From contig NZ_AP024828.1 in assembly GCF_019668465.1 (NCBI RefSeq), forward strand, positions 2,232,001-2,296,000: a stretch of 64,000 nucleotides of DNA, read 5' to 3'. Made by a program: the position numbers and the translations under genes. Positions 25,349 to 34,117 of the stretch are shown here, one piece after another; position 1 is the stretch's first letter, and the number at the start of each line of letters is the position of its first letter. Under the pieces are notes generated by a model. The model was not told where the DNA came from, made no database searches, and saw nothing but the letters and a program-made list of their open reading frames with translations. Source of the stretch: Mycobacterium senriense (GTDB lineage Bacteria > Actinomycetota > Actinomycetes > Mycobacteriales > Mycobacteriaceae).

Positions 25349-25505
25349 AGACTGCACGGACGTAAGCGGTTTCCAGATTTGCTGGACACCGGCTGATCGT
25401 TGCGTGAGCGCATCCTGCGCGTGTTCGCCTGGTCGCGGCGGTTTCCACATCCGTCTGCGGCCGAAAGTCACGGTTTAAAAATTGCGATTCTGGGCACACT
25501 GCGGC

Positions 25506-26222
25506 ATGATCGCACGTCCCAGCGCTCGTCTCCTTGGTCCTGCGCTAGCCGCGGCGTCGGGCGTCGCCGCTTCGGTCCTCGCAACCGCCCTCCCCGCCGC
25601 CACCGCCGATCCGTGCCCGGACGTCCAGGTCGTGTTCGCCCGGGGCACCGATGATCCACCCGGCCTCGGCCCGACCGGGCAGGCATTCGTCGACTCCCTG
25701 CACCCGCGCGTTGGCGCAAAGTCCTTCGACGTATATCCGGTCGATTACCCCGCCACTCATGACTGGACGAACGCGGGCGAGGCCGGCGTCAGGGACGCGG
25801 GCGCCCATGTCCTGTCGATGGCGCACGACTGTCCCAACACCAAGATGGTGCTCGGCGGTTACTCCCAAGGCGCGGCGGTGATGGGCTTCGTCACCTCGCC
25901 CGTCGTGCCGAATGGGATCGATCCTGCGAGCGTGCCCAAACCGTTGGATCCGGAAGTCGCCAACCACGTCTCCTCTGTCGTCCTCTTCGCCTTACCCAAC
26001 GAAAAGGCGATGAACTTCTTCGGCGAGCCGCCGGTCGTCATCGGCCCGCTCTATCAGGCCAAGACCATCCAGGTGTGCGCCGCCGAGGACCCGATCTGCT
26101 CCGACGGGATGAATTTCGCCGCGCATGACACGTATTCGACCAACGCCGCGGCGATCGATAAGGGCGCGGCCTTTGCGGCCGGCCTTCTCGCCGACAGTCC
26201 TGGCGGGCGCGGCTCGATGTAA
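25506..26222 (+). CDS. Secreted cutinase-family serine esterase
   Basis: A 238-residue exported alpha/beta hydrolase. The signal peptide runs to about A34 (PALAAASGVAASVLATALPAATA), the mature part begins DPCPDVQVVFARGTDDPPGLG. The nucleophile S120 is in GGYSQGAAVM; the acid is in AEDPICSDG and the base in FAAHDTYS; paired cysteines agree with cutinase disulfides. Mycobacterial CULPs hydrolyse lipid esters or polyesters. ATG 25506 was preferred to an upstream in-frame TTG since it gives a normal signal peptide. First gene after the tRNA-Ser. Confidence 0.93.
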   Translation: MIARPSARLLGPALAAASGVAASVLATALPAATADPCPDVQVVFARGTDDPPGLGPTGQAFVDSLHPRVGAKSFDVYPVDYPATHDWTNAGEAGVRDAGAHVLSMAHDCPNTKMVLGGYSQGAAVMGFVTSPVVPNGIDPASVPKPLDPEVANHVSSVVLFALPNEKAMNFFGEPPVVIGPLYQAKTIQVCAAEDPICSDGMNFAAHDTYSTNAAAIDKGAAFAAGLLADSPGGRGSM

Positions 26223-26320
26223 CCGGACGGCCGTCGCCGTCCTCAGTCAGCCGGCCGGACGCACGGCTTGGGCCGGCGCCGATTGGCGCTAGATGCTTCC
26301 GAGCCACTAATTTTCCTCAG

Positions 26321-27325
26321 GTGAACTTCTCAGCTGCAGGTGCAGCCGCGCGGTGGATCGTCCCCTTGCTCACACTCGCAGCCGTGGCCGGCGTGGGTCT
26401 TATGGCCGGTCCGATGCAGGTCCGTCCGGCGCCCGCAGTGCGGCTGGTCGCCGACGGCGACCCGTTGGCCGGAGCGCCGTTCTACGTCAACCCGACGTCG
26501 GCGGCCATGCGCGCCGCGCAGAGCGCCGACCCGCCCAGTCCCGAGTTGAGCGCCATCGCCAACACGCCGCAGGCGTACTGGATCGTCCCTGGCGGATCGG
26601 TGGCAACGGTCGGCAAGTATGTCGGCGACGCGAATGGGGCCGGCGCCATCCCGGTTCTGGCGATTTACGGCATCCCGCACCGCGACTGCGGCAGCTTCGC
26701 CGCCGGCGGTATGGGCTCGGCCGACGACTACCGCTCGTGGATCGACGGCATCGCATCCGGTGTGGGCGCTTCGCGGGTGGCGATCGTTGTCGAACCCGAT
26801 GCGCTTGCCATGGCCGACTGCTTGTCGGGTGATGCGCGCCAGGAACGCTTCGACCTCATCCGCTACGCCGTCGACACCCTGACCAAGGATCCGAACGCGG
26901 CCGTGTACGTCGACGCGGGTCACCTGCGTTGGCACAGCGCCGACGACATGGCCGCCCGGCTCAACCAGGCCGGCGTGGGCCACGCCCGGGGCTTCAGCAT
27001 CAACACCGCGAACTTCTTCACCACCGAGGACGAAATCGGTTACGGCGAGGCCATTTCGGGGCTCACCAACGGTTCGCACTACGTGATCGACACCTCGCGC
27101 AACGGTGCCGGACCGGCCCCCGACTCCGAGCTCAACTGGTGCAACCCGAGCGGCCGGGCGCTGGGCACCCCGCCGACCGCCAGCACCGCGGGCGCGCACG
27201 CCGACGCGTACCTATGGATCAAACGTCCCGGCGAGTCCGATGGAACCTGCGGCAAAGGTGATCCCCCGGCCGGCAACTTCGTGAGCCAGTACGCCATCGA
27301 TCTCGCCCACAACGCCGGTCACTAG
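26321..27325 (+). CDS. Secreted glycoside hydrolase family 6 cellulase
   Basis: A 334-residue exported endoglucanase/cellobiohydrolase-like enzyme cutting beta-1,4-glucan. Signal/anchor at about 10-32; GH6 signatures IPVLAIYGIPHRDCGSF and IVVEPDALAMADC (catalytic Asp region), YVDAGHLRWHSAD, GFSINTANF and ELNWCNPSGRALG. Resembles M. tuberculosis CelA1 (Rv0062) but lacks any carbohydrate-binding module. GTG start, 98 bp after the cutinase. The context of several secreted hydrolases suggests growth on or attachment to plant or biofilm polymers, an inference. Confidence 0.92.
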   Translation: MNFSAAGAAARWIVPLLTLAAVAGVGLMAGPMQVRPAPAVRLVADGDPLAGAPFYVNPTSAAMRAAQSADPPSPELSAIANTPQAYWIVPGGSVATVGKYVGDANGAGAIPVLAIYGIPHRDCGSFAAGGMGSADDYRSWIDGIASGVGASRVAIVVEPDALAMADCLSGDARQERFDLIRYAVDTLTKDPNAAVYVDAGHLRWHSADDMAARLNQAGVGHARGFSINTANFFTTEDEIGYGEAISGLTNGSHYVIDTSRNGAGPAPDSELNWCNPSGRALGTPPTASTAGAHADAYLWIKRPGESDGTCGKGDPPAGNFVSQYAIDLAHNAGH

Positions 27326-27454
27326 ACCCTCGCCGTCGAGCCGGTAAGCATGTCGGTGCCGCGGAACGGATTTGCGCTTCGTGATCGTTCTTGGTTGAAA
27401 ATGGGTAACATTTAGATACCAAAACAGCAAAGCGAGCGCGCGACAAGAGGCATC

Positions 27455-27931
27455 ATGGCCAAGAGAGTCGAGATCATCGCCGTCCTCGCGATCCTTACTG
27501 CCTTCATCACGACTCCCGGGACACTGTCCGGTTTCGTCGCGCACGCAGACGATTCGGGGACCGCGCTGTACAGCGGCATCAACCAGCTTCGCCCAGGATG
27601 CGGGCCGATCAATGACGATCCCCGCCTGACCGAAGCCGCCCAACGCCACGCCGATGACATGCTGCGCAACGGGGTGAGCGGACACATCGGTTCGGACGGC
27701 TCGTCACCCCAGGCGCGAATCACCGCTGCCGGCTACAGAAGCAGGTACTCCGGTGAGATCGTCTTCTGGGGAACCGGATCCGCTGCGACTCCCAGGGAAG
27801 CACTCGACATGTGGATGCAGAGTCAGCCACACCGAGACATCATTTTGAACTGCGCATACAACGCCGGCGGCTTCGCCACCGCCTGGGACGGCAACAAGAT
27901 GACCGCCGTCGGCGACTTCGCGGCGTCGTAA
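27455..27931 (+). CDS. Secreted CAP (SCP/PR-1) domain protein
   Basis: A 158-residue exported protein: signal peptide to about A35 (IIAVLAILTAFITTPGTLSGFVAHA), then a short CAP-like domain with LYSGINQLRPGCGPINDDPRLTEAAQRHADDMLRNG, GHIGSDGSSPQARITAAGY, GEIVFWGTGSAATPREALDMWMQSQPHRDIILN. The conserved His positions of the CAP cavity (SGHIG, QPHRD) are seen. Many mycobacteria have such small CAP proteins of unknown function. Upstream sequence is AT-rich (GGTAACATTTAGATACC), a possible promoter. Confidence 0.82.
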   Translation: MAKRVEIIAVLAILTAFITTPGTLSGFVAHADDSGTALYSGINQLRPGCGPINDDPRLTEAAQRHADDMLRNGVSGHIGSDGSSPQARITAAGYRSRYSGEIVFWGTGSAATPREALDMWMQSQPHRDIILNCAYNAGGFATAWDGNKMTAVGDFAAS

Positions 27932-28014
27932 AGCCTGTTAGGGCAAGTGGTATCGATTCACAACTGTGGTCGCTGCGCCCGTCCCGTGGGCGTGCCGCCG
28001 CTTGCGAGCGGCCC

Positions 28015-28518
28015 TCATACGTGGGGCAGCCACCCAGATCCCTTCGGCGACAGCACAAATCCCTCTCCTTGAGTGTCTTTGCATGCGGTCATCCCTGAGT
28101 TATCAACCCCACAGATCACCCCGTCGACCGTGATGGAATGAGATGGCGGCAGGGTTTTGACTCCGTTCGGTGTGGGGCCCGAGGGCGTGATTTGTTGTAG
28201 ACGTGACGCGGTTCCAATCCAATTGACGCGCTGCGATCCATCGGATGCAGGTGAAGCCGGTGGGATTCCAGGAAGATTGTTCCCGGTGCACTGCGCTTGG
28301 CCTGACAGAAAGCTGCAGATGATGCCGTCGGGAGTGAGGAAAAATACCTGGGTAGCGGGTATGCCGGGGGTCGATGCGTCAACTCTGTAGTCGGCGACAC
28401 TGGCTGGGGTATAGCCGCCAAGGTCGGGGAAGCGTGGAGGATCTGCATGCGCACTGCAGGCGCTGATCACGGCGGCGGCCGCAAATGCTGCTGATGCTAC
28501 TAGTGCCTTGCTGATCAT
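28015..28518 (-). CDS. Exported protein paired with the DUF4185 gene
   Basis: A 167-residue protein with a signal sequence ([17 protein letters not shown]) ending in either a lipobox-like VISAC or a signal peptidase I site (SAHA-DPP). The mature part contains [27 protein letters not shown], paired cysteines, and repeated [19 protein letters not shown], a pattern seen in small secreted mycobacterial proteins of unknown role. ATG 28518 follows AGGAAAATC; an alternative ATG at 28572 overlaps the upstream TGA (ATGA) but would bury the signal. It is the second gene of a pair with the DUF4185 protein. Partner or immunity-like role possible but untested. Confidence 0.72.
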   Translation of the reverse strand: MISKALVASAAFAAAAVISACSAHADPPRFPDLGGYTPASVADYRVDASTPGIPATQVFFLTPDGIICSFLSGQAQCTGNNLPGIPPASPASDGSQRVNWIGTASRLQQITPSGPTPNGVKTLPPSHSITVDGVICGVDNSGMTACKDTQGEGFVLSPKGSGWLPHV

Positions 28519-28568
28519 GATTTTCCTATCAGAAACGTTACGCGGGGAGACGACCTTTGCCTTGGCCG

Positions 28569-30239
28569 TCATTGCGCCGGAGTGACTTGAACCTGCTGCA
28601 CGTTGTAAGGCGCATTGACATCGGTATTCCACTGGCTGACGAACAAGTTCAGGTTGTTGAGGCTTGAACCGGGCAGGATGTAACCGCCGTAGGGCTGTCG
28701 TATCGAAATTGGAGTGTTCCCAGTGTCGTTGTGGGCAATGACTGTGGGAGCGCGTCCACTGAATACTTCGAGGGGATTATTCGCGACTCGCACCTCTACT
28801 TGATTCGTGCCGAAGGTGCTATTGAAGCCCGATAGCACCGGCTTTCCGTCCACTTCCCGGAAGCTAAGTTCACCGTAGGTATTCGGGCTCATTGGCACGG
28901 TTGCAAGTTCTCCGGGTTTGCCCCACCCGCTGCCGGTCCAGGGTTGCCAGGCGCCGCGGTCGGTGACTTGATTGGGGTCAACCCGGTACATGGTGACGCC
29001 TCTGCTGCGGTCGAAGGAGTCGGCGGCGATGTACACCTTGCCATCTTTGGCTTGAAAACCGCTGATCTGTGTAGGTTGGCTTGTCGCGCTGGTGCCGGGG
29101 TGAACGGGGTCATTTGGATTCGGCGGGTTCGGGGTCCAGGGACGCCACGACCCGTCGATCGGCTTCCACCCCTGGCCGGGTTCGCTCGTGACTTTGACGA
29201 GCCATGAACCCCCCGTGGGGTTTAGTTTGTCGGTGCCTGCAACCATCATGTACGTGATGCCGTCATTCATCCGGATACTCCCGGCGGGAAGCGTGTCTGT
29301 CCCCGCTGCTTGAGGTGGCGGTGGGAACAAGACGTTTTGGCCGTCCTGCCCAGTGAGCGGAGTGCCGAAATGGGGACGACCTTGGTCGTCGAAGGTGACT
29401 GGCACGGCCACCGATGGGTAGTGCTTCCCGTCGTAAGCCTTGTCACCGGTGAACGAATCCCCAAAGATTGCGAACAATTTCCCAGGCTGTCCGTTCTGCC
29501 CGGGCACCTCGACGACTTCCCCCAGGTCCGCCGCACCAATTCCGGGGATACCAGGGATACCACCGGTGCCAGCAACCGGACCTAGATTTCTTACAACGCC
29601 CCGCAGCGGCTGCTCAATCCAGTCGTCAACAGCGGCCGGAGGGTCGTAACCGTCGCTGTGCAAATTCCCCATCGACTTCCGCAACGTGTCCGCGTAGGCA
29701 TTGCGGATTGAATTCACCTGCTTGACCGCTTCGCGGACGTCATCCACGGCCTGGGCATGCGCGGCATGCCTCAACTTCTCCAATTCGTCGTGTTCCGCCG
29801 GAGGGAGGTCGAGCGTCAAGTCCTGATCTATCGCGGTTATGAGGTTGTCCAGCCCCCGCAGTTCACTGTCCAGAAGGGCGATCTCGTGAGCCCCCTGCTT
29901 TTGTGCATCGGCAAGGGCGGCGGCGATGGACTCCAGGTCGGCGCCTATCTTCGGCAGTTGCTCGGACTGCGCACCAAGGGATTTGGTGACCCGTTGGACT
30001 TCATCGGAGTCATTGATCGGATGACCACCATCCTGGTGGTTCCAGGCCGCGGCGAAACGTTTCCGCGCGTCCTCAAAGGCGTGGTCGGCTTCGGCGGTAT
30101 GACGACCGGCGCCATGAAAGGCCTCCGCCAACTGGGATATCTGAAACGGGCTGCCGGCCTGCAGGCTCTGGTTGATCGCCCACGGGTCGCCGCCGGCCGA
30201 CGCGATCAGCTCCGCTTCGGTAAAGTTTTTCCACGTCAT
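28569..30239 (-). CDS. DUF4185 protein with ESX-type helical N-terminal domain
   Basis: A 556-residue two-part protein. Residues 1-200 form long helices ([47 protein letters not shown]) like the N-terminal region of mycobacterial WXG100-related, toxin-like proteins exported by type VII systems. After a Gly/Pro hinge ([12 protein letters not shown]), residues about 235-550 match DUF4185, a five-bladed propeller resembling glycosyl hydrolases: [64 protein letters not shown] and [12 protein letters not shown]. There is no signal peptide. Lower GC and more A/T-ending codons than neighbours. A small exported protein follows in an ATGA-type arrangement. Activity unknown. Confidence 0.75.
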   Translation of the reverse strand: MTWKNFTEAELIASAGGDPWAINQSLQAGSPFQISQLAEAFHGAGRHTAEADHAFEDARKRFAAAWNHQDGGHPINDSDEVQRVTKSLGAQSEQLPKIGADLESIAAALADAQKQGAHEIALLDSELRGLDNLITAIDQDLTLDLPPAEHDELEKLRHAAHAQAVDDVREAVKQVNSIRNAYADTLRKSMGNLHSDGYDPPAAVDDWIEQPLRGVVRNLGPVAGTGGIPGIPGIGAADLGEVVEVPGQNGQPGKLFAIFGDSFTGDKAYDGKHYPSVAVPVTFDDQGRPHFGTPLTGQDGQNVLFPPPPQAAGTDTLPAGSIRMNDGITYMMVAGTDKLNPTGGSWLVKVTSEPGQGWKPIDGSWRPWTPNPPNPNDPVHPGTSATSQPTQISGFQAKDGKVYIAADSFDRSRGVTMYRVDPNQVTDRGAWQPWTGSGWGKPGELATVPMSPNTYGELSFREVDGKPVLSGFNSTFGTNQVEVRVANNPLEVFSGRAPTVIAHNDTGNTPISIRQPYGGYILPGSSLNNLNLFVSQWNTDVNAPYNVQQVQVTPAQ

Positions 30240-30377
30240 GGCGCCGCCAGCAGCCGACCAATACCGACGAGCATCGCCGCCCCCTTCTGAGCAGGTATAA
30301 ACCCTACTACCGGAAGGTCTATGGGGGTTTGGTGTTCGATTGACTTCAGCGAAGGGTTACGAAGGCCGGAACCCGGC

Positions 30378-31511
30378 TTATGTCTGGCTACCGGCCAGCT
30401 TTCGCACCGTCAGCACCTCGATGTCTTGGAACGGCCGTCCCTCGGGCCGGATCAGGTCGTGGAACCACACCTTCGGGACCGATGTATAGGGGTGATCCCA
30501 TGAGTCCCAGGGGAAGTAGGTCTGGGTCTTGCCGGCGACCAGGCCCCAGTTGATAGCGCCGACGTTGTGGCGCTTCGCAACCGGCAGGATCGACTCGACG
30601 GTGCTGCCCTGGGGTCGCGCCATGTACTCGGTGCACAGGATCGGCCGGCCCAGCGGGTTGAGCTCGTTGATCCGGTTCTCGAACCCGGCGGGACCGGCGT
30701 AGGAGTGGAAGGTGATCACGTCGGCGTTGGCGAGCTGGATGTCGCTGATCGCGCTGCGGCCCTGCGCCTGCCCCCAATTCCCTTGCCACACACCACTTGT
30801 CAGCGGCTGGCTGGGCTCCACCGCCCGGGCCCAGCGGAAGACCTGGGGGAGCAGGTTGGCGACCAGCTGCACCTTGTCGCTTCGTTCGATGTTGCGGTAC
30901 TGGCGCGCTGGGTTGTCGGGTTCGTTCCACAGGTCCCAGCCCAAAACCCGGTCGTCATTGCGGAATTGGGTCATCACCGCCGTGACGTAGTCGCGCATGA
31001 CCGGGACGTACTTCGGGTCACCGAGGCGTTCGGCGCCCGGGCTCTGCGCCCACCCCGAGTTGTGCACGCCGGGCCGTGGCGCGCGCTGGCGTCCCGCTCG
31101 GGGTTGCGGATCCCAGCAGGAGTCGAAGAAGACGAACAGTGGTTTGATACGGTGGCGTGCCGCGATGTCGACGAATTGACCTAGGCGGGTTTGGAAGCCA
31201 CGCTGATCGGCCGCCCAGAGCTGATCGTGCAGGAACACCCGTGCCGTGTTGTGGCCGTAAAACTGGGCCCAGCCCAGTTCGGTGTCGATGCGCCGCGGAT
31301 CGAAGGTGTCCGGTTGGAACATCTCGAGTTGGTTGATGGCGTTCGCCGGAATGTAGTTTGCTCCTACGAGCCAGCCCTGCGCTTGATACCAACGGTTCGC
31401 GCGGTCGGGTGACCACCGGCCCGCTTCCTCCGCGGAAGCCCGGGGCATCCGGGCAACTGCGGCGCCTGCCGCGAGTAAAAGAGGGAGTTTCAGGGCCGTA
31501 CGTCGTTCCAC
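30378..31511 (-). CDS. Secreted GH5-like (cellulase/mannanase superfamily) glycoside hydrolase
   Basis: A 377-residue exported TIM-barrel hydrolase. N-terminus ERRTALKLPLLLAAGAAVARMPRASA is a signal with one Arg pair, Tat-like but not canonical. Catalytic acid E197 in GWDLWNEPDNP and nucleophile E295 in ILCTEYMARP fit the 4/7 superfamily; THFHSYAG-like ITFHSYAGP carries the usual His. The final GLVAGKTQTYFPWDSW is typical of related mycobacterial 'cellulase family' proteins. Substrate may be a beta-glycan but is not known. The last of the exported hydrolases of this region; 230 bp of gene-free DNA lie upstream. Confidence 0.85.
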   Translation of the reverse strand: MERRTALKLPLLLAAGAAVARMPRASAEEAGRWSPDRANRWYQAQGWLVGANYIPANAINQLEMFQPDTFDPRRIDTELGWAQFYGHNTARVFLHDQLWAADQRGFQTRLGQFVDIAARHRIKPLFVFFDSCWDPQPRAGRQRAPRPGVHNSGWAQSPGAERLGDPKYVPVMRDYVTAVMTQFRNDDRVLGWDLWNEPDNPARQYRNIERSDKVQLVANLLPQVFRWARAVEPSQPLTSGVWQGNWGQAQGRSAISDIQLANADVITFHSYAGPAGFENRINELNPLGRPILCTEYMARPQGSTVESILPVAKRHNVGAINWGLVAGKTQTYFPWDSWDHPYTSVPKVWFHDLIRPEGRPFQDIEVLTVRKLAGSQT

Positions 31512-31741
31512 GATGTGACGATAAGTTTTCGGCGCGATTTCCCCGGGATTTGCTCAGCGCGTCGCAACAGGTTCGTCGTCAGCGCTGTCGCGTGGCGACT
31601 TTCGCTCGCGATCGTGACCAATCCGTGACCACCAGCACCGGCGCGCCCCGGACCGTTGCAAAGCCGTCCAGGTTAAAATCCGGCCCAACGCGAGCCAAAA
31701 ACGTTGGCGGACAAGCGGAACCGCTGTTCGTTCTCGAGTTA

Positions 31742-32218
31742 CTAACGCAGCTTGCGGCCGTGGTTGTCTTTGACGCTGCCGGTGAAGATCATGATCGCGT
31801 CGACGATCGCCCAGACGATGCCGCCGAGCAAGACCGGAAATCCCAGAAAACAGAACAGGTTGAAGAGAACTCCGAACAGACCAACGCACAACTGTGCTAC
31901 CGCAATCTGAGTCGAGTCGATGTAGAAGCGGCCGATACCGAACAAGCCGAGAAACAGCTGGAGCAGGCCGGCGGTGGTGGCGGACTTGTCCGACAGCGCC
32001 AGCCCGGTAACCGGGTCGCGGCCGTAGGGCGCCTGCGGGTCAACATATCCCGGGTAACCGGCGTACGCCGGATAGCCGGCGTGCCCGGGGTAAGCCTCCG
32101 GAGGCGGATATCCCGGCGGTGGCGTATACGGATTCGGTTGCGATCCGTAGCCGGGCGGCTGCCATCCCCACGGCGGCTCGCTGGGCGGATTTCCGGGTGG
32201 GTTGGGCGGCGTCGACAT
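31742..32218 (-). CDS. TM2-domain membrane protein
   Basis: A 158-residue protein: a Pro/Gly/Tyr-rich cytosolic first half (repeated PPGYP, AYPGHAGYPAYAGYPGY), then the TM2 module (about 84-150): ATTAGLLQLFLGLFGIGRFYIDSTQIAVAQLCVG, a cytosolic Cys/Phe turn and GGIVWAIVDAIMIFTGSV, ending in basic residues. TM2 proteins are common in actinobacteria, with unknown function. The gene is alone, divergent from the DUF2237 gene. Confidence 0.88.
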   Translation of the reverse strand: MSTPPNPPGNPPSEPPWGWQPPGYGSQPNPYTPPPGYPPPEAYPGHAGYPAYAGYPGYVDPQAPYGRDPVTGLALSDKSATTAGLLQLFLGLFGIGRFYIDSTQIAVAQLCVGLFGVLFNLFCFLGFPVLLGGIVWAIVDAIMIFTGSVKDNHGRKLR

Positions 32219-32348
32219 CGGTTCGAGTTAACACGGCCGCCGGCCGGGCGTCCACATCGGCCGGCGACGGGACCGGCGTCAAAAAACCTGACGGCGCGGT
32301 CCGCGGAATTGCTTCAAACTTCACCCCTGAGAGCGCAATACTGAAGGG

Positions 32349-32735
32349 GTGCCTGATCGAAATGTGTTAGGCGGTCCGCTGGAACCCTGCGGCACAGACC
32401 CGCTGACCGGCTTCTACCGCGACGGCTGCTGCTCGACCGGTCCTCAGGACCTTGGGCGGCACACCATCTGCGCGGTGATGACCGCCGAATTCCTGGAACA
32501 CCAGCGTTCCATCGGCAACGACCTGTCGACACCGGTGCCCGAGTACCGGTTCCCGGGCCTGTTGCCGGGGGACCGCTGGTGCGTGACCGCGCTGAACTGG
32601 CTGCGCGCTCACCACGACGGATGCGCCGCGCCGGTGGTGTTGGCGGCCACTCACGAGAGCACCCTGGAAGTGGTGCCTCTGGAGGCGCTGCAAGAACACA
32701 TGGTCGACGTGCCCGACGATCTGGCCAACCTGTAG
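32349..32735 (+). CDS. DUF2237 family protein
   Basis: A 128-residue soluble protein matching DUF2237: NVLGGPLEPCGTDPLTGFYRDGCCSTGPQDLGRH, ICAVMTAEFLEHQRSIGNDLSTP, FPGLLPGDRWCVTALNWLRAHHDG and HESTLEVVPLEALQEHMV. Five conserved cysteines are seen, some in the PCG and CC positions. Starts at GTG 32349. The family is widespread with no assigned role. It is followed 96 bp later by the sulfotransferase gene. Confidence 0.9.
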   Translation: MPDRNVLGGPLEPCGTDPLTGFYRDGCCSTGPQDLGRHTICAVMTAEFLEHQRSIGNDLSTPVPEYRFPGLLPGDRWCVTALNWLRAHHDGCAAPVVLAATHESTLEVVPLEALQEHMVDVPDDLANL

Positions 32736-32831
32736 TGCCGGGCCACCGGCGAGGTGGATGAACGACGGATCTCCACCGCGGCTAGCGTCTGTGTCATATT
32801 TCTCACCTGACGCGTCGAAGAGGGGTTCGGA

Positions 32832-34103
32832 GTGGGTCCTGCGGTTGACGACATCGACTTCGACGACTTGACCGCGCCCCAACTGACCGACGTGCAGCGT
32901 CAGATCCTGAAGTTCACCGAAGCCCGGCCCGTCGACCTCGACATCGATCGGATGCTCGCGGAGGCCGTCGAGCAGACCGGCCTGACGGCCGGAGCCGCCG
33001 ATCTCGACGACACCGACGGTTTCGCCGACCGCCTGCGCGCGCACGTCGCGGCGATCGAAGCCGACGAAGGCCTGCGTCAGCTCACCCGCGGCTCGCTGCG
33101 CCAACGAATCGTGCGCCTGCTACGCAACCGCATGTCGCTGACCGAGCTCATCCGGCGGTATCCGGAGGTCGAGTCGATCCCGATCGAGAAGCCGTTCATC
33201 GTCGTCGGGATGCCGCGCTCCGGCACCACGCATCTGGTGAATCTCATTGCCTCCGATCCACGTCGGCGCGCACTGCCGTACTGGGAGAGCCAGGATCCCA
33301 TCCCCGCGCTTGGGCAGGGTCCGGACATCTTCGGCGTTGACCCCCGCTACGCGCGCGCCAAGTCGGAACACGATGCGCTGATGGCCAGCGCCCCCGTGGT
33401 GGCCGCCATGCACGACCGGTTCCCCGAGGCGATCGAGGAGGAAGTGGAGCTCCTCGACCTCGATCTGGCCTCCTACGTGCTGGAATGGCATGCGCGCGTG
33501 CCCGGCTGGCGTGACTATTACCTGGGTCTCGACCAGACCCGGCACTACGCCTACATGAAGAAGGTCCTGCAGGCGCTCACCTTCCTGCGCGGGCCGCGGA
33601 CGTGGGTGCTCAAGAGTCCGCAGCACTGCGAGCAGCTCGGCCCGCTGATGGCGACTTTCCCCGATGCCACAGTGGCTTTCACCCACCGCGATCCCGTCGC
33701 GGTGATCCAGTCGGCGATCACCATGATGGCGTACTCGGACCGGTTGCGCCGCAACAGCATTGACCCGCAGTGGCTGCTGGACTATTGGAGCGATCGCGTG
33801 CACCGACTGCTCAGCGCGTGCGTACGTGACCGCGACCTGGTGGCGTCCGAACGCAGCATCGACATCAACTTCCATCAGCTCAACGGCAACGAGATGCCGG
33901 TGCTCGAACGGCTTTACCGGTGCGCCGGTGTCGATCTACCGCCGAAGGTGCGGCAACGTTTCCAGCGCTACCTGGACGGCAATCCGCGGGGCAAACACGG
34001 CCGCATCCGCTACGAATTACAGCGGCACTTCGGCACGTCGGCCGAGGAACTGCGCGGCCGTTTCGGCTTCTACTTCGACAAGTTCGACGTCCGCCCGGAA
34101 TGA
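32832..34103 (+). CDS. Sulfotransferase (Stf3/LD-sulfotransferase-like)
   Basis: A 423-residue PAPS-dependent sulfotransferase. The 5'-phosphosulfate loop P128-RSGTTHL sits after IPIEKPFIVVGM; the 3'-phosphate-binding segment is TWVLKSPQHCEQLGPLMATFPDATVAFTHRDPVAVIQS. The acidic N-terminus (VDDIDFDDLTAPQ) and the RFGFYFDKFDVRPE end match the mycobacterial family of about 390-420 aa. It would sulfate a lipid, sterol or carbohydrate hydroxyl. GTG start. Directly followed (14 bp) by an alkylsulfatase-like gene, then VOC and LLM genes: one operon. Confidence 0.9.
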   Translation: MGPAVDDIDFDDLTAPQLTDVQRQILKFTEARPVDLDIDRMLAEAVEQTGLTAGAADLDDTDGFADRLRAHVAAIEADEGLRQLTRGSLRQRIVRLLRNRMSLTELIRRYPEVESIPIEKPFIVVGMPRSGTTHLVNLIASDPRRRALPYWESQDPIPALGQGPDIFGVDPRYARAKSEHDALMASAPVVAAMHDRFPEAIEEEVELLDLDLASYVLEWHARVPGWRDYYLGLDQTRHYAYMKKVLQALTFLRGPRTWVLKSPQHCEQLGPLMATFPDATVAFTHRDPVAVIQSAITMMAYSDRLRRNSIDPQWLLDYWSDRVHRLLSACVRDRDLVASERSIDINFHQLNGNEMPVLERLYRCAGVDLPPKVRQRFQRYLDGNPRGKHGRIRYELQRHFGTSAEELRGRFGFYFDKFDVRPE

Positions 34104-34117
34104 AGGAGTCACCAGCG

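Noticed and set aside
25259..31511. An intact mobile element or prophage after tRNA-Ser.
   Set aside because: No integrase, transposase or inverted repeats were seen; only gene content and composition hint at transfer.
31512..31741. Paired CGTGACCA direct repeats (around 31612-31631) as an MtrA-like binding site or origin element.
   Set aside because: Only two short copies, and I could not support a specific consensus; the stretch otherwise shows nothing recognisable.
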